Of a stretch of DNA of 64,000 nt, positions 51,137 through 64,000 are shown one piece after another. The stretch comes from Microbulbifer aggregans (GTDB lineage Bacteria > Pseudomonadota > Gammaproteobacteria > Pseudomonadales > Cellvibrionaceae), in contig NZ_JAIVKK010000008.1 of NCBI RefSeq assembly GCF_020524005.1, positions 62,001-126,000 on the forward strand, read 5' to 3'. Position 1 is the first letter of the stretch, and every line of letters starts with the position of its first letter. A model generated the notes under the pieces. The model saw only the letters and a list, made by a program, of their open reading frames with translations. It was not told the origin of the DNA and made no database searches. The translations under genes and the position numbers were made by a program.

Positions 51137-51747
51137 CCCAGCACCTCATCAATTTTCTTGAGTGCAGAAACGGTAACCACGACTTTATCGAAGCGAATCA
51201 GGCTTACCGGATCGATACCCTGTACATCGCGAACATCGATCTTGTGCAGGTTGCGCGCGGCCAGGTAGAGGTTTTCATTAACCTCTTCGGTCACGATCAA
51301 CGCATCAGACAGATCGTACTGAGCAAGCTTGGTTACCAGTTGCTTGGTTTTAGGCGCGTCCACATCGAAGGACTCAACTACAACCAGACGCTCCTGACGA
51401 GCCAGCTCGGAGAGAATGCAACGCAGTGCAGCGCGGTACATTTTCTTGTTCAGCTTTACGCTGTGATCACGTGGTTCAGCAGCGAAGGTTACGCCACCGG
51501 AGCGCCACAGCGGGCTGCGGATAGTACCGGCACGAGCACGGCCAGTACCTTTTTGGCGCCAAGGCTTCTTGCCGCCACCGGAAACCGCAGCGCGGTTTTT
51601 CTGAGCCTTGGTACCCTGGCGAGCGCCTGCCATGTAGGCGACAACTGCCTGGTGCACCAGGTCCTGATTGAATTCACGACCGAAAGCCACTTCAGAAACT
51701 GCAACAGTGCCTTTAGCGCCTTCGGGAGTAGCGATATTCAGTTCCAT
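51133..51747 (-). CDS. rplD: Ribosomal protein uL4
   Basis: A 204-residue 50S protein (E. coli 201). Marks are [20 protein letters not shown], the conserved tunnel loop [20 protein letters not shown], and LILVTEEV-like [19 protein letters not shown]. In E. coli L4 controls the S10 operon through its leader; the leader here is short (see the S10 promoter). Confidence 0.98.
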   Translation of the reverse strand: MELNIATPEGAKGTVAVSEVAFGREFNQDLVHQAVVAYMAGARQGTKAQKNRAAVSGGGKKPWRQKGTGRARAGTIRSPLWRSGGVTFAAEPRDHSVKLNKKMYRAALRCILSELARQERLVVVESFDVDAPKTKQLVTKLAQYDLSDALIVTEEVNENLYLAARNLHKIDVRDVQGIDPVSLIRFDKVVVTVSALKKIDEVLG

Positions 51748-51765
51748 ATCTATTTCCCCTCAGAC

Positions 51766-52401
51766 TTAGGCTTTAACGGCCGGACGAACGATTACATTGC
51801 CACCCGGAGCGCCAGGAACGGCACCTTTAACGAGCAGCAGATTGCGTTCGGCGTCCACACGAACTACTTCCAGGTTTTGCGTGGTAACACGCTCGGCACC
51901 CATGTGACCAGCCATTTTCTTGCCTTTCCACACGCGGCCAGGAGTCTGGCACTGACCGATAGAACCGGGAGCGCGGTGAGACAGAGAGTTACCGTGAGTA
52001 GCGTCTTGGGTACGGAAGTTCCAGCGCTTGATAGCACCTTGGAAACCTTTACCTTTGGAAGTGCCGGTTACGTCAATCTTCTGACCAGCTTCAAAGCCAG
52101 CAACAGTGATTTCAGAACCGATTTCGAAAGACTCTTCAGAACCATCAGTACGCAGTTCGAAGAGTGCAGAGCCAGCCTCAGTGTTGGCTTTGGCGAAGTG
52201 GCCCGCTTCGGGCTTGGAGACACGGGAAGCTTTACGAGCACCCACAGTTACTTGAACCGCGGAGTAGCCGTCAGTTTCCAGAGTTTTCACCTGAGTGACG
52301 CGGTTTGGAGCTACCTCGATAACAGTTACCGGGATAGACGCGCCGTCTTCGGTGAAGATGCGAGTCATGCCGCTCTTGCGGCCGACAATACCTATAGTCA
52401 T
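51766..52401 (-). CDS. rplC: Ribosomal protein uL3
   Basis: A 211-residue 50S protein (E. coli 209) that reaches the peptidyl-transferase centre. Marks are [36 protein letters not shown] and the conserved [22 protein letters not shown] with the methylatable glutamine. It lies 110 bases after rpsJ. Confidence 0.98.
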   Translation of the reverse strand: MTIGIVGRKSGMTRIFTEDGASIPVTVIEVAPNRVTQVKTLETDGYSAVQVTVGARKASRVSKPEAGHFAKANTEAGSALFELRTDGSEESFEIGSEITVAGFEAGQKIDVTGTSKGKGFQGAIKRWNFRTQDATHGNSLSHRAPGSIGQCQTPGRVWKGKKMAGHMGAERVTTQNLEVVRVDAERNLLLVKGAVPGAPGGNVIVRPAVKA

Positions 52402-52468
52402 CTTATCAACCTCTCAGTGCACGGGGCTTTAACCCACTGCGGCCGCCCAATTTCAGAGCGTTACACTA

Positions 52469-52489
52469 CCCAAACCTTTTTCGTTTGGG
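52469..52489 (-). repeat. Hairpin in the rpsJ-rplC gap
   Basis: CCCAAAC and GTTTGGG form a perfect 7-base stem with a 7-base loop on either strand. It lies in the 110-base rpsJ-rplC gap, and no T tract follows, so it is more likely an mRNA structure than a terminator. Confidence 0.4.
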
Positions 52490-52511
52490 ATTCGGTGGTT
52501 AGTTTGAAGTG

Positions 52512-52823
52512 TTAGCCGAGACTGATCTGAACCTCAACACCGGCCGCCAGGTCGAGCTTCATCAGCGCGTCGACGGTTTTTTCGGTGGGTTCTACGATGT
52601 CCAGCAAACGCTTGTGAGTACGGATCTCGTACTGGTCACGCGCATCTTTGTTGACGTGCGGAGAAATCAGTACGGTGTACTTCTCTTTACGAGTCGGCAG
52701 CGGGATAGGACCGCGTACTTGCGCGCCAGTGCGCTTGGCCGTCTCGACGATCTCCTGAGTAGACGCGTCAATCAGTTTGTGATCAAAGGCCTTCAGGCGA
52801 ATTCGAATGCGTTGACCCTGCAT
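52512..52823 (-). CDS. rpsJ: Ribosomal protein uS10
   Basis: A 103-residue 30S protein, same length as E. coli, also known as NusE in antitermination. The proper start is the ATG at 52823 ([18 protein letters not shown]); the frame runs further upstream but would give a non-family extension. Marks are [15 protein letters not shown] and [16 protein letters not shown]. It is the first gene of the S10 operon. Confidence 0.97.
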   Translation of the reverse strand: MQGQRIRIRLKAFDHKLIDASTQEIVETAKRTGAQVRGPIPLPTRKEKYTVLISPHVNKDARDQYEIRTHKRLLDIVEPTEKTVDALMKLDLAAGVEVQISLG

Positions 52824-52896
52824 GGAATCAAACTCCAATGTAAAACTAAAGAACGTCCTTTTACGCAGCCCCGAGGGCGGGCGAAAAGGAGCGCGA

Positions 52897-52925
52897 AGTC
52901 TACGGGTGATTTTTTGGCCTGTCAA
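52897..52925 (-). promoter_or_regulatory. Sigma70-type promoter of the S10 operon
   Basis: On the minus strand TTGACA (52925-52920) and TAGACT (52902-52897) are exactly 17 bases apart. Transcription would start near 52890, giving a leader of only about 67 bases before rpsJ, shorter than the E. coli L4-regulated leader of about 170 bases. Confidence 0.82.
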
Positions 52926-53029
52926 CTCCCATCAGGAGGCGCGACCGAGAGCACGCATTTCGTTCCGGTAACGCCCGAAACTACACTGGGGACATACGCT
53001 GTATAAGCGCAATGCAGGAGGGAATCCCC

Positions 53030-53506
53030 ATGACCATAGCCTCCACAGTAAGCCGGTATCTCGACGATCACGCCGTGAACTACAGGGTCATCCCCCACGA
53101 CCACAGCGCGACAAGCCGGGAGAGTGCACACAAGGCCGACGTACGGGAAGACCGCGTAGCGAAAGCGATCCTGTTGAAGGATCAGGAGGGGATGGTAATG
53201 ACCATCATTCCCGCCAGCAATAGCCTCGACATGGCAGCCGTACACGACGCGACAGGGCGAAACCACCTTGAAATGGTGAACGAGAGTGAGTTCCAACAGG
53301 TATTCAGCGATTGCGAAATCGGTGCCCTGCCGCCACTGGGGCAGGCCTACGGACTCACAACCCTGGTAGACAGCGACCTCGACAGCCGTGACACCATCTA
53401 CCTTGAGTCCGGTGACCATGAATCACTGGTCGCGATGGACGGGCGCGACTTCGACCGACTCATGAAAAACAGCGTGCACTGTAACCTCAGTAAGGACTGG
53501 TGGTAA
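53030..53506 (+). CDS. YbaK/ProX-type aminoacyl-tRNA deacylase-like protein
   Basis: A 158-residue protein of the YbaK/EbsC/ProX family, which hydrolyses mischarged aminoacyl-tRNAs in trans. Marks are YRVIPHDHSATSRESAHKA, VAKAILLKDQEGMVMTIIPA, and the family GALPPLGQAYGLTTLVD stretch. The start at 53030 has AGGAGGG about eight bases upstream; a second ATG six codons earlier lies before that site. It is divergent from rpsJ and is followed by a plus-strand PhoX-like gene. The substrate amino acid cannot be told from the sequence. Confidence 0.86.
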   Translation: MTIASTVSRYLDDHAVNYRVIPHDHSATSRESAHKADVREDRVAKAILLKDQEGMVMTIIPASNSLDMAAVHDATGRNHLEMVNESEFQQVFSDCEIGALPPLGQAYGLTTLVDSDLDSRDTIYLESGDHESLVAMDGRDFDRLMKNSVHCNLSKDWW

Positions 53507-53875
53507 CGACGTTCACCAGTAGACGTTCAATGACCAAATCAGCGGGGCCGGTCTCGGCCCCTGAAGGGCTCCAGCAGCCCATGTGAGCGCACCCTACCCG
53601 CAGCCGCACATTCCCCGTTTGGGTTATTTTTTAACCAGCCCACCCCCTCCCCAGTAAGCCTCAACCCGCACCAAAACGGTCCGGCGCGCCAACCATCGAG
53701 AGATTGTGACCCGGCGCACCCAAGTGCACCCGGTAGCAAAACGTTCACAGCAATTGCATTGGCAGACAACGCGCACCCCCGAACCTAGCGCCCGGCAACA
53801 GGCCCGTGCCAGCACGAACCCGAGCTATGCACCCCGACAGCCGCCACTTACCAACAACTCTGGAGGACGCACTAT
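53507..53875. other. Intergenic region between ybaK-like and phoX-like genes
   Basis: About 370 bases. A hairpin GGGGCCG-(GTCT)-CGGCCCC lies at 53544-53561, 38 bases after the YbaK-like stop, and may act as a terminator without a T tract. GGTTA-TTTTT-TAACC at about 53624-53639 is a second small dyad. I see no CTGTCAT Pho-box pair, so PhoB control of the downstream gene is not supported. No gene. Confidence 0.5.
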
Positions 53876-55366
53876 ATGAATAACGACGCAAGCCCCACCC
53901 CTACCGCTGATGCCGAAGAAACCAGCACCCTGAGCCGGCGCGGTTTTGTCCGCACCGGACTACTCGGCAGCGCCGCAAGCTTGGCGTTTGGCGCGCTGAC
54001 CGCGCAGGCAAAAACACCACGCCAACCACCTGCCGCACCTGACCACGCACATAAACATCACACTAAAAGCGCCGATTACGGTCCACTGAAACCCACCAGG
54101 TGCCAGGTGACCGGACTGAGCCTCCTCGCCCTGCCCGCCGGGTTCGAATACCACTCTTTCGGCTGGACTGGCCAACTGATGGACGACGGCCGCCCGACAC
54201 CAACCGATCACGATGGCATGGCCGTGTGCGGCAAACGGGGGCACACCATTGCGCTCGTACGCAACCACGAACTCTCAGCCGGCGAGAGCAACCAGTGTTA
54301 TGTCGCTGGCGGCATGTATAACCCGGATGAATTCGGCGGTACCACCACCCTCGAGTTCGATCTGATCCAGGGCAAGTTCACCCGCAGCTATACCAGCCTC
54401 GGCGGCACCATCCGCAACTGCGCCGGGGGCCCCACCCCCTGGGACTCCTGGATCTCCTGTGAAGAAACCTTCCACACATGGCGCAACGAAGGATACAACC
54501 ACGGGTACATTTTTGACGTACCCGCATTTGGCATCAGTAATGGCCAGCCCATTCGCGCCGCCGGTCGCTTCTCCCACGAAGCCGTAGCAGTGGACCCACA
54601 CACCGGTGTCGTCTATGAGACTGAAGATGCGGGAAGCAGCGCTTTCTATAAATATGTGCAACCAGGTGCAGGAACCCCCGGCTGGCACAGCCGACATCAC
54701 CGCGGAGAAGGCCTGAAAGATGGAGGAAATCTCTACGCGCTGGTGGTTAAAGACAGCCCATCAAAAGATTGTCGTGGCGGCTTCACCCCAGGTGACTCTT
54801 TTGCCGTTACCTGGGAGCTCGTGACCGACCCGGAAGGGATTCATGGTCGCGCATTTGACTCAGCCCCGAACGCGGCCATTTTTTCCCGCGGCGAAGGCTG
54901 CTGGGAGGACCATGGCAATATCTATTTCATCTCCACCAACGGCGGCGCGGCTAAACTCGGGCAGGTATGGATGTACGACCCGCGCAAAGAAACCCTCACG
55001 CTAGTCTATGAGTCCACGGACGCTTCGGATGTCGACGGCCCGGACAACATCGCGATCAGCCCGCGCGGCGGCATCATCCTGTGCGAAGACGGGCGTTCCG
55101 ATCCCAAGAGAATGATTGGCCTGAGCCGCAGCGGCGAAACCTTCCCGTTTGCGGAGAACAGGATTCAGTTGGCGGCGGGGGACCTGGACAAAATCAACGC
55201 GATCTATCCCGGGGTTGTGGATAACTTCCATGATAGCGCGATCGGAGACTTTCGCTCGCGGGAATGGGCTGGCGCAACCTTTTACGGTGACTGGCTGTTT
55301 GCGAACATTCAGTCGCCCGGGGTGACTTTTGCCATTCGCGGGCCATGGAAGAAGGGCGCACTCTGA
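53876..55366 (+). CDS. Tat-exported PhoX-like phosphatase (DUF839 family)
   Basis: A 496-residue protein. The N-terminal twin-arginine motif SRRGFV (residues 20-25), followed by a hydrophobic stretch (LLGSAASLAFGALTAQA), marks a Tat substrate, as expected for a protein folded with metal cofactors in the cytoplasm. The body has PhoX/DUF839 landmarks: ALVRNHELSAGESN, GTIRNCAGGPTPWDSWISCEE, RFSHEAVAVDPHTGVVYETEDAG and DVDGPDNIAISPRGGIILCEDG. The bacterial PhoX is a calcium- and iron-dependent alkaline phosphatase; whether this member has that activity is inferred. It converges on tuf, sharing a terminator. Confidence 0.86.
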   Translation: MNNDASPTPTADAEETSTLSRRGFVRTGLLGSAASLAFGALTAQAKTPRQPPAAPDHAHKHHTKSADYGPLKPTRCQVTGLSLLALPAGFEYHSFGWTGQLMDDGRPTPTDHDGMAVCGKRGHTIALVRNHELSAGESNQCYVAGGMYNPDEFGGTTTLEFDLIQGKFTRSYTSLGGTIRNCAGGPTPWDSWISCEETFHTWRNEGYNHGYIFDVPAFGISNGQPIRAAGRFSHEAVAVDPHTGVVYETEDAGSSAFYKYVQPGAGTPGWHSRHHRGEGLKDGGNLYALVVKDSPSKDCRGGFTPGDSFAVTWELVTDPEGIHGRAFDSAPNAAIFSRGEGCWEDHGNIYFISTNGGAAKLGQVWMYDPRKETLTLVYESTDASDVDGPDNIAISPRGGIILCEDGRSDPKRMIGLSRSGETFPFAENRIQLAAGDLDKINAIYPGVVDNFHDSAIGDFRSREWAGATFYGDWLFANIQSPGVTFAIRGPWKKGAL

Positions 55367-55398
55367 GGTTTCCGGAAGTTTTTCCGGGCAATAAAAAA

Positions 55399-55420
55399 GC
55401 CGCAGCGTTTCCGCTGCGGC
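55399..55420. terminator. Bidirectional terminator between phoX-like gene and tuf
   Basis: GCCGCAGCG (55399-55407) and CGCTGCGGC (55412-55420) pair perfectly around TTTC. T residues follow on the plus strand (TTTTCTGCTT) and, read on the minus strand, TTTTTTATTG, so it can end both the phoX-like and the tuf transcripts. Confidence 0.9.
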
Positions 55421-55447
55421 TTTTCTGCTTCAGATCAGGAGTAAAGA

Positions 55448-56641
55448 TTACTCGATGATCTTAGCTACAACGCCAGCACCAACGGTACGGCCACCTTCGC
55501 GGATCGCGAAGCGCAGACCATCTTCCATGGCGATCGGAGCAATCAGAGTTACAGTCATCTGAATGTTGTCGCCCGGCATTACCATTTCGGTGCCTTCCGG
55601 CAGCTCGCACGCACCAGTTACGTCGGTGGTACGGAAGTAGAACTGCGGACGGTAGCCTTTGAAGAACGGGGTGTGACGACCACCTTCGTCCTTGGACAGG
55701 ATGTACACTTCCGCTTCGAACTTGGTGTGCGGAGTGATGGAGCCCGGCTTAGCCAGTACCTGACCACGCTCAACCTCGTCACGCTTGGTGCCACGCAGCA
55801 GCGCACCAATGTTCTCACCAGCACGGCCTTCGTCCAGCAGCTTGCGGAACATCTCAACACCGGTACAGGTGGTTTTGGTGGTGTCTTTGATACCAACGAT
55901 TTCGATTTCGTCGCCAGTATTGATGATGCCACGCTCTACACGACCGGTTACTACGGTACCACGACCGGAGATGGAGAATACGTCTTCGATCGGCATCAGG
56001 AACGGCAGGTCTACCGCACGCTCCGGTTCCGGGATGTACTCGTCCAGGGTCTCAACCAGCTTCTTAACAGCGGTGGTGCCCAGTTCGTTGTCGTCTTCGC
56101 CGTTCAGCGCCATCAGAGCAGAACCAACGATGATCGGAGTGTCGTCACCCGGGAACTCGTACTGGTCCAGAAGCTCACGAACTTCCATCTCTACCAGTTC
56201 CAGCAGCTCTTCGTCGTCAACCATGTCGGCTTTGTTCAGGAATACCACGATGTACGGTACACCTACCTGACGGGACAGCAGGATGTGCTCACGAGTCTGC
56301 GGCATGGGGCCGTCAGCAGCAGAACATACCAGGATAGCGCCGTCCATCTGAGCAGCACCAGTGATCATGTTCTTAACGTAGTCGGCGTGTCCCGGGCAGT
56401 CTACGTGCGCGTAGTGACGGGTCGGGGACTCGTACTCAACGTGAGAGGTAGCGATGGTGATACCACGCTCACGCTCTTCAGGAGCGTTATCGATACCGTC
56501 GAAGGCAACGGCAGAGCCGCCCCATACTTCAGCACATACGCGAGTCAGCGCAGCAGTCAGGGTGGTTTTACCGTGGTCAACGTGACCGATGGTGCCCACG
56601 TTTACGTGGGGCTTGGAACGTTCAAACTTTTCTTTTGCCAT
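55448..56641 (-). CDS. tuf: Elongation factor Tu
   Basis: A 397-residue GTPase that brings aminoacyl-tRNA to the ribosome. Marks are [20 protein letters not shown] (P-loop), [31 protein letters not shown] and the C-terminal [19 protein letters not shown]. The start at 56641 gives the normal [13 protein letters not shown]-terminus. It is the last gene of the str operon, 34 bases after fusA. A second tuf copy elsewhere cannot be judged from this window. Confidence 0.99.
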   Translation of the reverse strand: MAKEKFERSKPHVNVGTIGHVDHGKTTLTAALTRVCAEVWGGSAVAFDGIDNAPEERERGITIATSHVEYESPTRHYAHVDCPGHADYVKNMITGAAQMDGAILVCSAADGPMPQTREHILLSRQVGVPYIVVFLNKADMVDDEELLELVEMEVRELLDQYEFPGDDTPIIVGSALMALNGEDDNELGTTAVKKLVETLDEYIPEPERAVDLPFLMPIEDVFSISGRGTVVTGRVERGIINTGDEIEIVGIKDTTKTTCTGVEMFRKLLDEGRAGENIGALLRGTKRDEVERGQVLAKPGSITPHTKFEAEVYILSKDEGGRHTPFFKGYRPQFYFRTTDVTGACELPEGTEMVMPGDNIQMTVTLIAPIAMEDGLRFAIREGGRTVGAGVVAKIIE

Positions 56642-56675
56642 TTTCAATGTCCTCTAGCTAAAAGAAGTTAGATGA

Positions 56676-58781
<2,106 letters not shown>

Positions 58782-58805
58782 AGTTGTATCCTCGATATAA
58801 CGGCA

Positions 58806-58849
58806 AAAGGCAGCTGGGCCAAAGTTAAAAAACTAGCCCTGCTGCCTTT
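58806..58849 (-). repeat. Long hairpin in the rpsG-fusA gap
   Basis: AAAGGCAGC-T-GGGC (58806-58819) pairs with GCCC-T-GCTGCCTTT (58836-58849), making 13 base pairs with one T-T mismatch and a 16-base loop. A second hairpin CACTATC/GATAGTG (58894-58915) overlaps the rpsG stop. On the minus strand the first is followed by TTTTGCC, so partial termination or a processing site is possible. Confidence 0.6.
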
Positions 58850-58900
58850 CGGTTTTAATTTCCGATGTGGGTAATCATCAGACTTAGAAGCGTCACTATC

Positions 58901-59371
58901 TTAGAAACGATAGTGAGAGAACGCTTTGTTGGCTTCCGCCATACGATGCACGTCTTCACGCTTCTTGACCGCGCCGCCCTTGTTCTGGGAAGCATCGATC
59001 ATTTCATTGGCCAGACGCTGGGCCATGGACTTCTCACCGCGCTTACGGGAGAAATCTACCAGCCAGCGCATTGCCAGCGCGGTACGACGTGCAGGACGCA
59101 CTTCTACCGGCACCTGGTAAGTAGCACCACCAACACGACGGGATTTTACTTCCACCATCGGGGCGATGTTTTCCAGGGACTCTTCAAAAATTTCAATCGG
59201 ATCTTTGTTCAGCTTTTCTGAAACCAGATCCAGCGCACCATATACGATGCTCTCTGCCACGGACTTCTTACCAGAGATCATGACATGGTTCATGAACTTG
59301 GCCAGAGTCACGTTCCCAAATTTGGGATCAGGCAGCACTTCGCGCTTGGCGACTACTCGTCTTCTTGGCAT
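58901..59371 (-). CDS. rpsG: Ribosomal protein uS7
   Basis: A 156-residue 30S head protein that starts assembly of the 3' domain of 16S rRNA. Marks are [57 protein letters not shown] and the terminal [15 protein letters not shown]. In E. coli S7 represses the str operon by binding the rpsL-rpsG gap. Confidence 0.99.
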   Translation of the reverse strand: MPRRRVVAKREVLPDPKFGNVTLAKFMNHVMISGKKSVAESIVYGALDLVSEKLNKDPIEIFEESLENIAPMVEVKSRRVGGATYQVPVEVRPARRTALAMRWLVDFSRKRGEKSMAQRLANEMIDASQNKGGAVKKREDVHRMAEANKAFSHYRF

Positions 59372-59396
59372 GGGATTGCCTCTCTTCAGGGTTACT

Positions 59397-59437
59397 CTGA
59401 GACGCCGCCGTAAACAAATACAACTCGGCGAGCTCAG
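59397..59437 (-). promoter_or_regulatory. Bulged hairpin in the rpsL-rpsG gap, candidate S7 site
   Basis: CTGAG-(A)-CGCCG (59397-59407) pairs with CGGCG-(AG)-CTCAG (59426-59437), ten base pairs with a small internal loop, in the 115-base gap between rpsL and rpsG. In E. coli the S7 repressor site lies in the same gap. A matching role here is inference from position and structure. Confidence 0.45.
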
Positions 59438-59486
59438 CCTTACTCCGGTTATTCGTTAAACCGAAACGCAAATTGACCTTTGGGGA

Positions 59487-59867
<381 letters not shown>

Positions 59868-59884
59868 TCACTCCAAAATAAAAC

Positions 59885-59911
59885 GCCCCCACCAGTTGTA
59901 AAAGCGGGGGC
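59885..59911 (-). repeat. Leader hairpin between the str promoter and rpsL
   Basis: GCCCCC (59885-59890) and GGGGGC (59906-59911) form a 6-base stem with a 15-base loop, followed on the minus strand by GTTTTATTTT, 23 bases before rpsL. It resembles an intrinsic terminator placed as an attenuator or as the end of the rpoBC transcript. Confidence 0.55.
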
Positions 59912-59984
59912 TTATCGTCAGTGCACACTGCCTTTCCAGCTCTATGAGCTTTCCTGACAGTCGTACCCCATTAGCGGGGGCCGC

Positions 59985-60013
59985 ATTCTATAAGCGACGG
60001 CGCCCCTAGTCAA
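59985..60013 (-). promoter_or_regulatory. Sigma70-type promoter of the str operon
   Basis: On the minus strand TTGACT (60013-60008) and TAGAAT (59990-59985) are exactly 17 bases apart, with GC-rich sequence right after the -10. The start would be near 59978, giving a leader of about 115 bases before rpsL that contains the hairpin at 59885-59911. Confidence 0.82.
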
Positions 60014-60063
60014 TCACCGGTGATAGTGATCACTCACATTTACCGGTAATCGCGATCCACAGC

Positions 60064-60085
60064 GACCGGCGGAAACCCGCCGGTC
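60064..60085 (-). terminator. Hairpin directly after rpoC
   Basis: GACCGGCGG and CCGCCGGTC pair over 9 bases around AAAC, nine bases after the rpoC stop. There is no T tract on the minus strand, so it may slow or protect the 3' end rather than end transcription by itself. Confidence 0.55.
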
Positions 60086-60093
60086 TATGCGAC

Positions 60094-64000
<3,907 letters not shown>

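Noticed and set aside
53507..53875. Pho box upstream of the PhoX-like gene
   Set aside because: No pair of CTGTCAT-like repeats was found.

Overview
The window looks like a piece of a marine gammaproteobacterial chromosome, most likely of the Cellvibrionales (Microbulbifer-like). This is inferred from the E. coli-like order and lengths of the S10/spc/alpha/str/rpoC genes, a secreted GH19 chitinase, PxpABC, a PhoX-type phosphatase and a large exopolysaccharide locus. No rRNA, tRNA, CRISPR array, transposase or phage gene was seen.

Region 1 (1-2.9 kb): uvrA. Region 2 (3.4-33.1 kb): a large envelope-polysaccharide locus. It opens with an unusual plus-strand cassette: a CheR-like methyltransferase, a 1958-residue NRPS (A-T-C-A-T followed by a left-handed beta-helix acyltransferase) and a FemAB/GNAT-like acyltransferase. 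Facing it on the minus strand are a pyruvyltransferase, an F420-dehydrogenase-beta-like Fe-S protein, a Wzy/ligase-type membrane protein and two GT2 glycosyltransferases. Then come a Wzx flippase overlapping an asparagine-synthetase-like gene, a minus-strand secreted beta-helix protein, and a plus-strand export run: WcaJ-type phosphoglycosyltransferase, outer-membrane barrel, short Wza-like protein and Wzc-type kinase. After a strong hairpin there is a ManNAcA module: WecB, WecC, a polysaccharide-deacetylase-like protein and a WecG/TagA transferase. Together this is a complete Wzy-dependent pathway with several decorating enzymes. The NRPS cassette is the part that could be a little-described system, for example adding a glycine-containing acyl group to the glycan.

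Region 3 (33.2-38 kb): pxpABC for 5-oxoproline cleavage, then a secreted multidomain GH19 chitinase with its own terminator. Region 4 (38.3-64 kb), nearly all minus strand: yeaC, the alpha operon (rplQ, rpoA, rpsD, rpsK, rpsM), rpmJ, secY, the spc and S10 operons up to rpsJ, then a plus-strand ybaK-like and phoX-like pair, then tuf, fusA, rpsG, rpsL and the 3' part of rpoC, which runs off the window end. Good sigma70-type promoters are visible for the S10 operon and for the str operon. Several intercistronic hairpins sit where ribosomal-protein operons are often controlled.

Start codons were moved inward from the longest reading frame where a clear ribosome-binding site or known family length supported it. 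Functions are assigned from recognised motifs only; no database search was possible.
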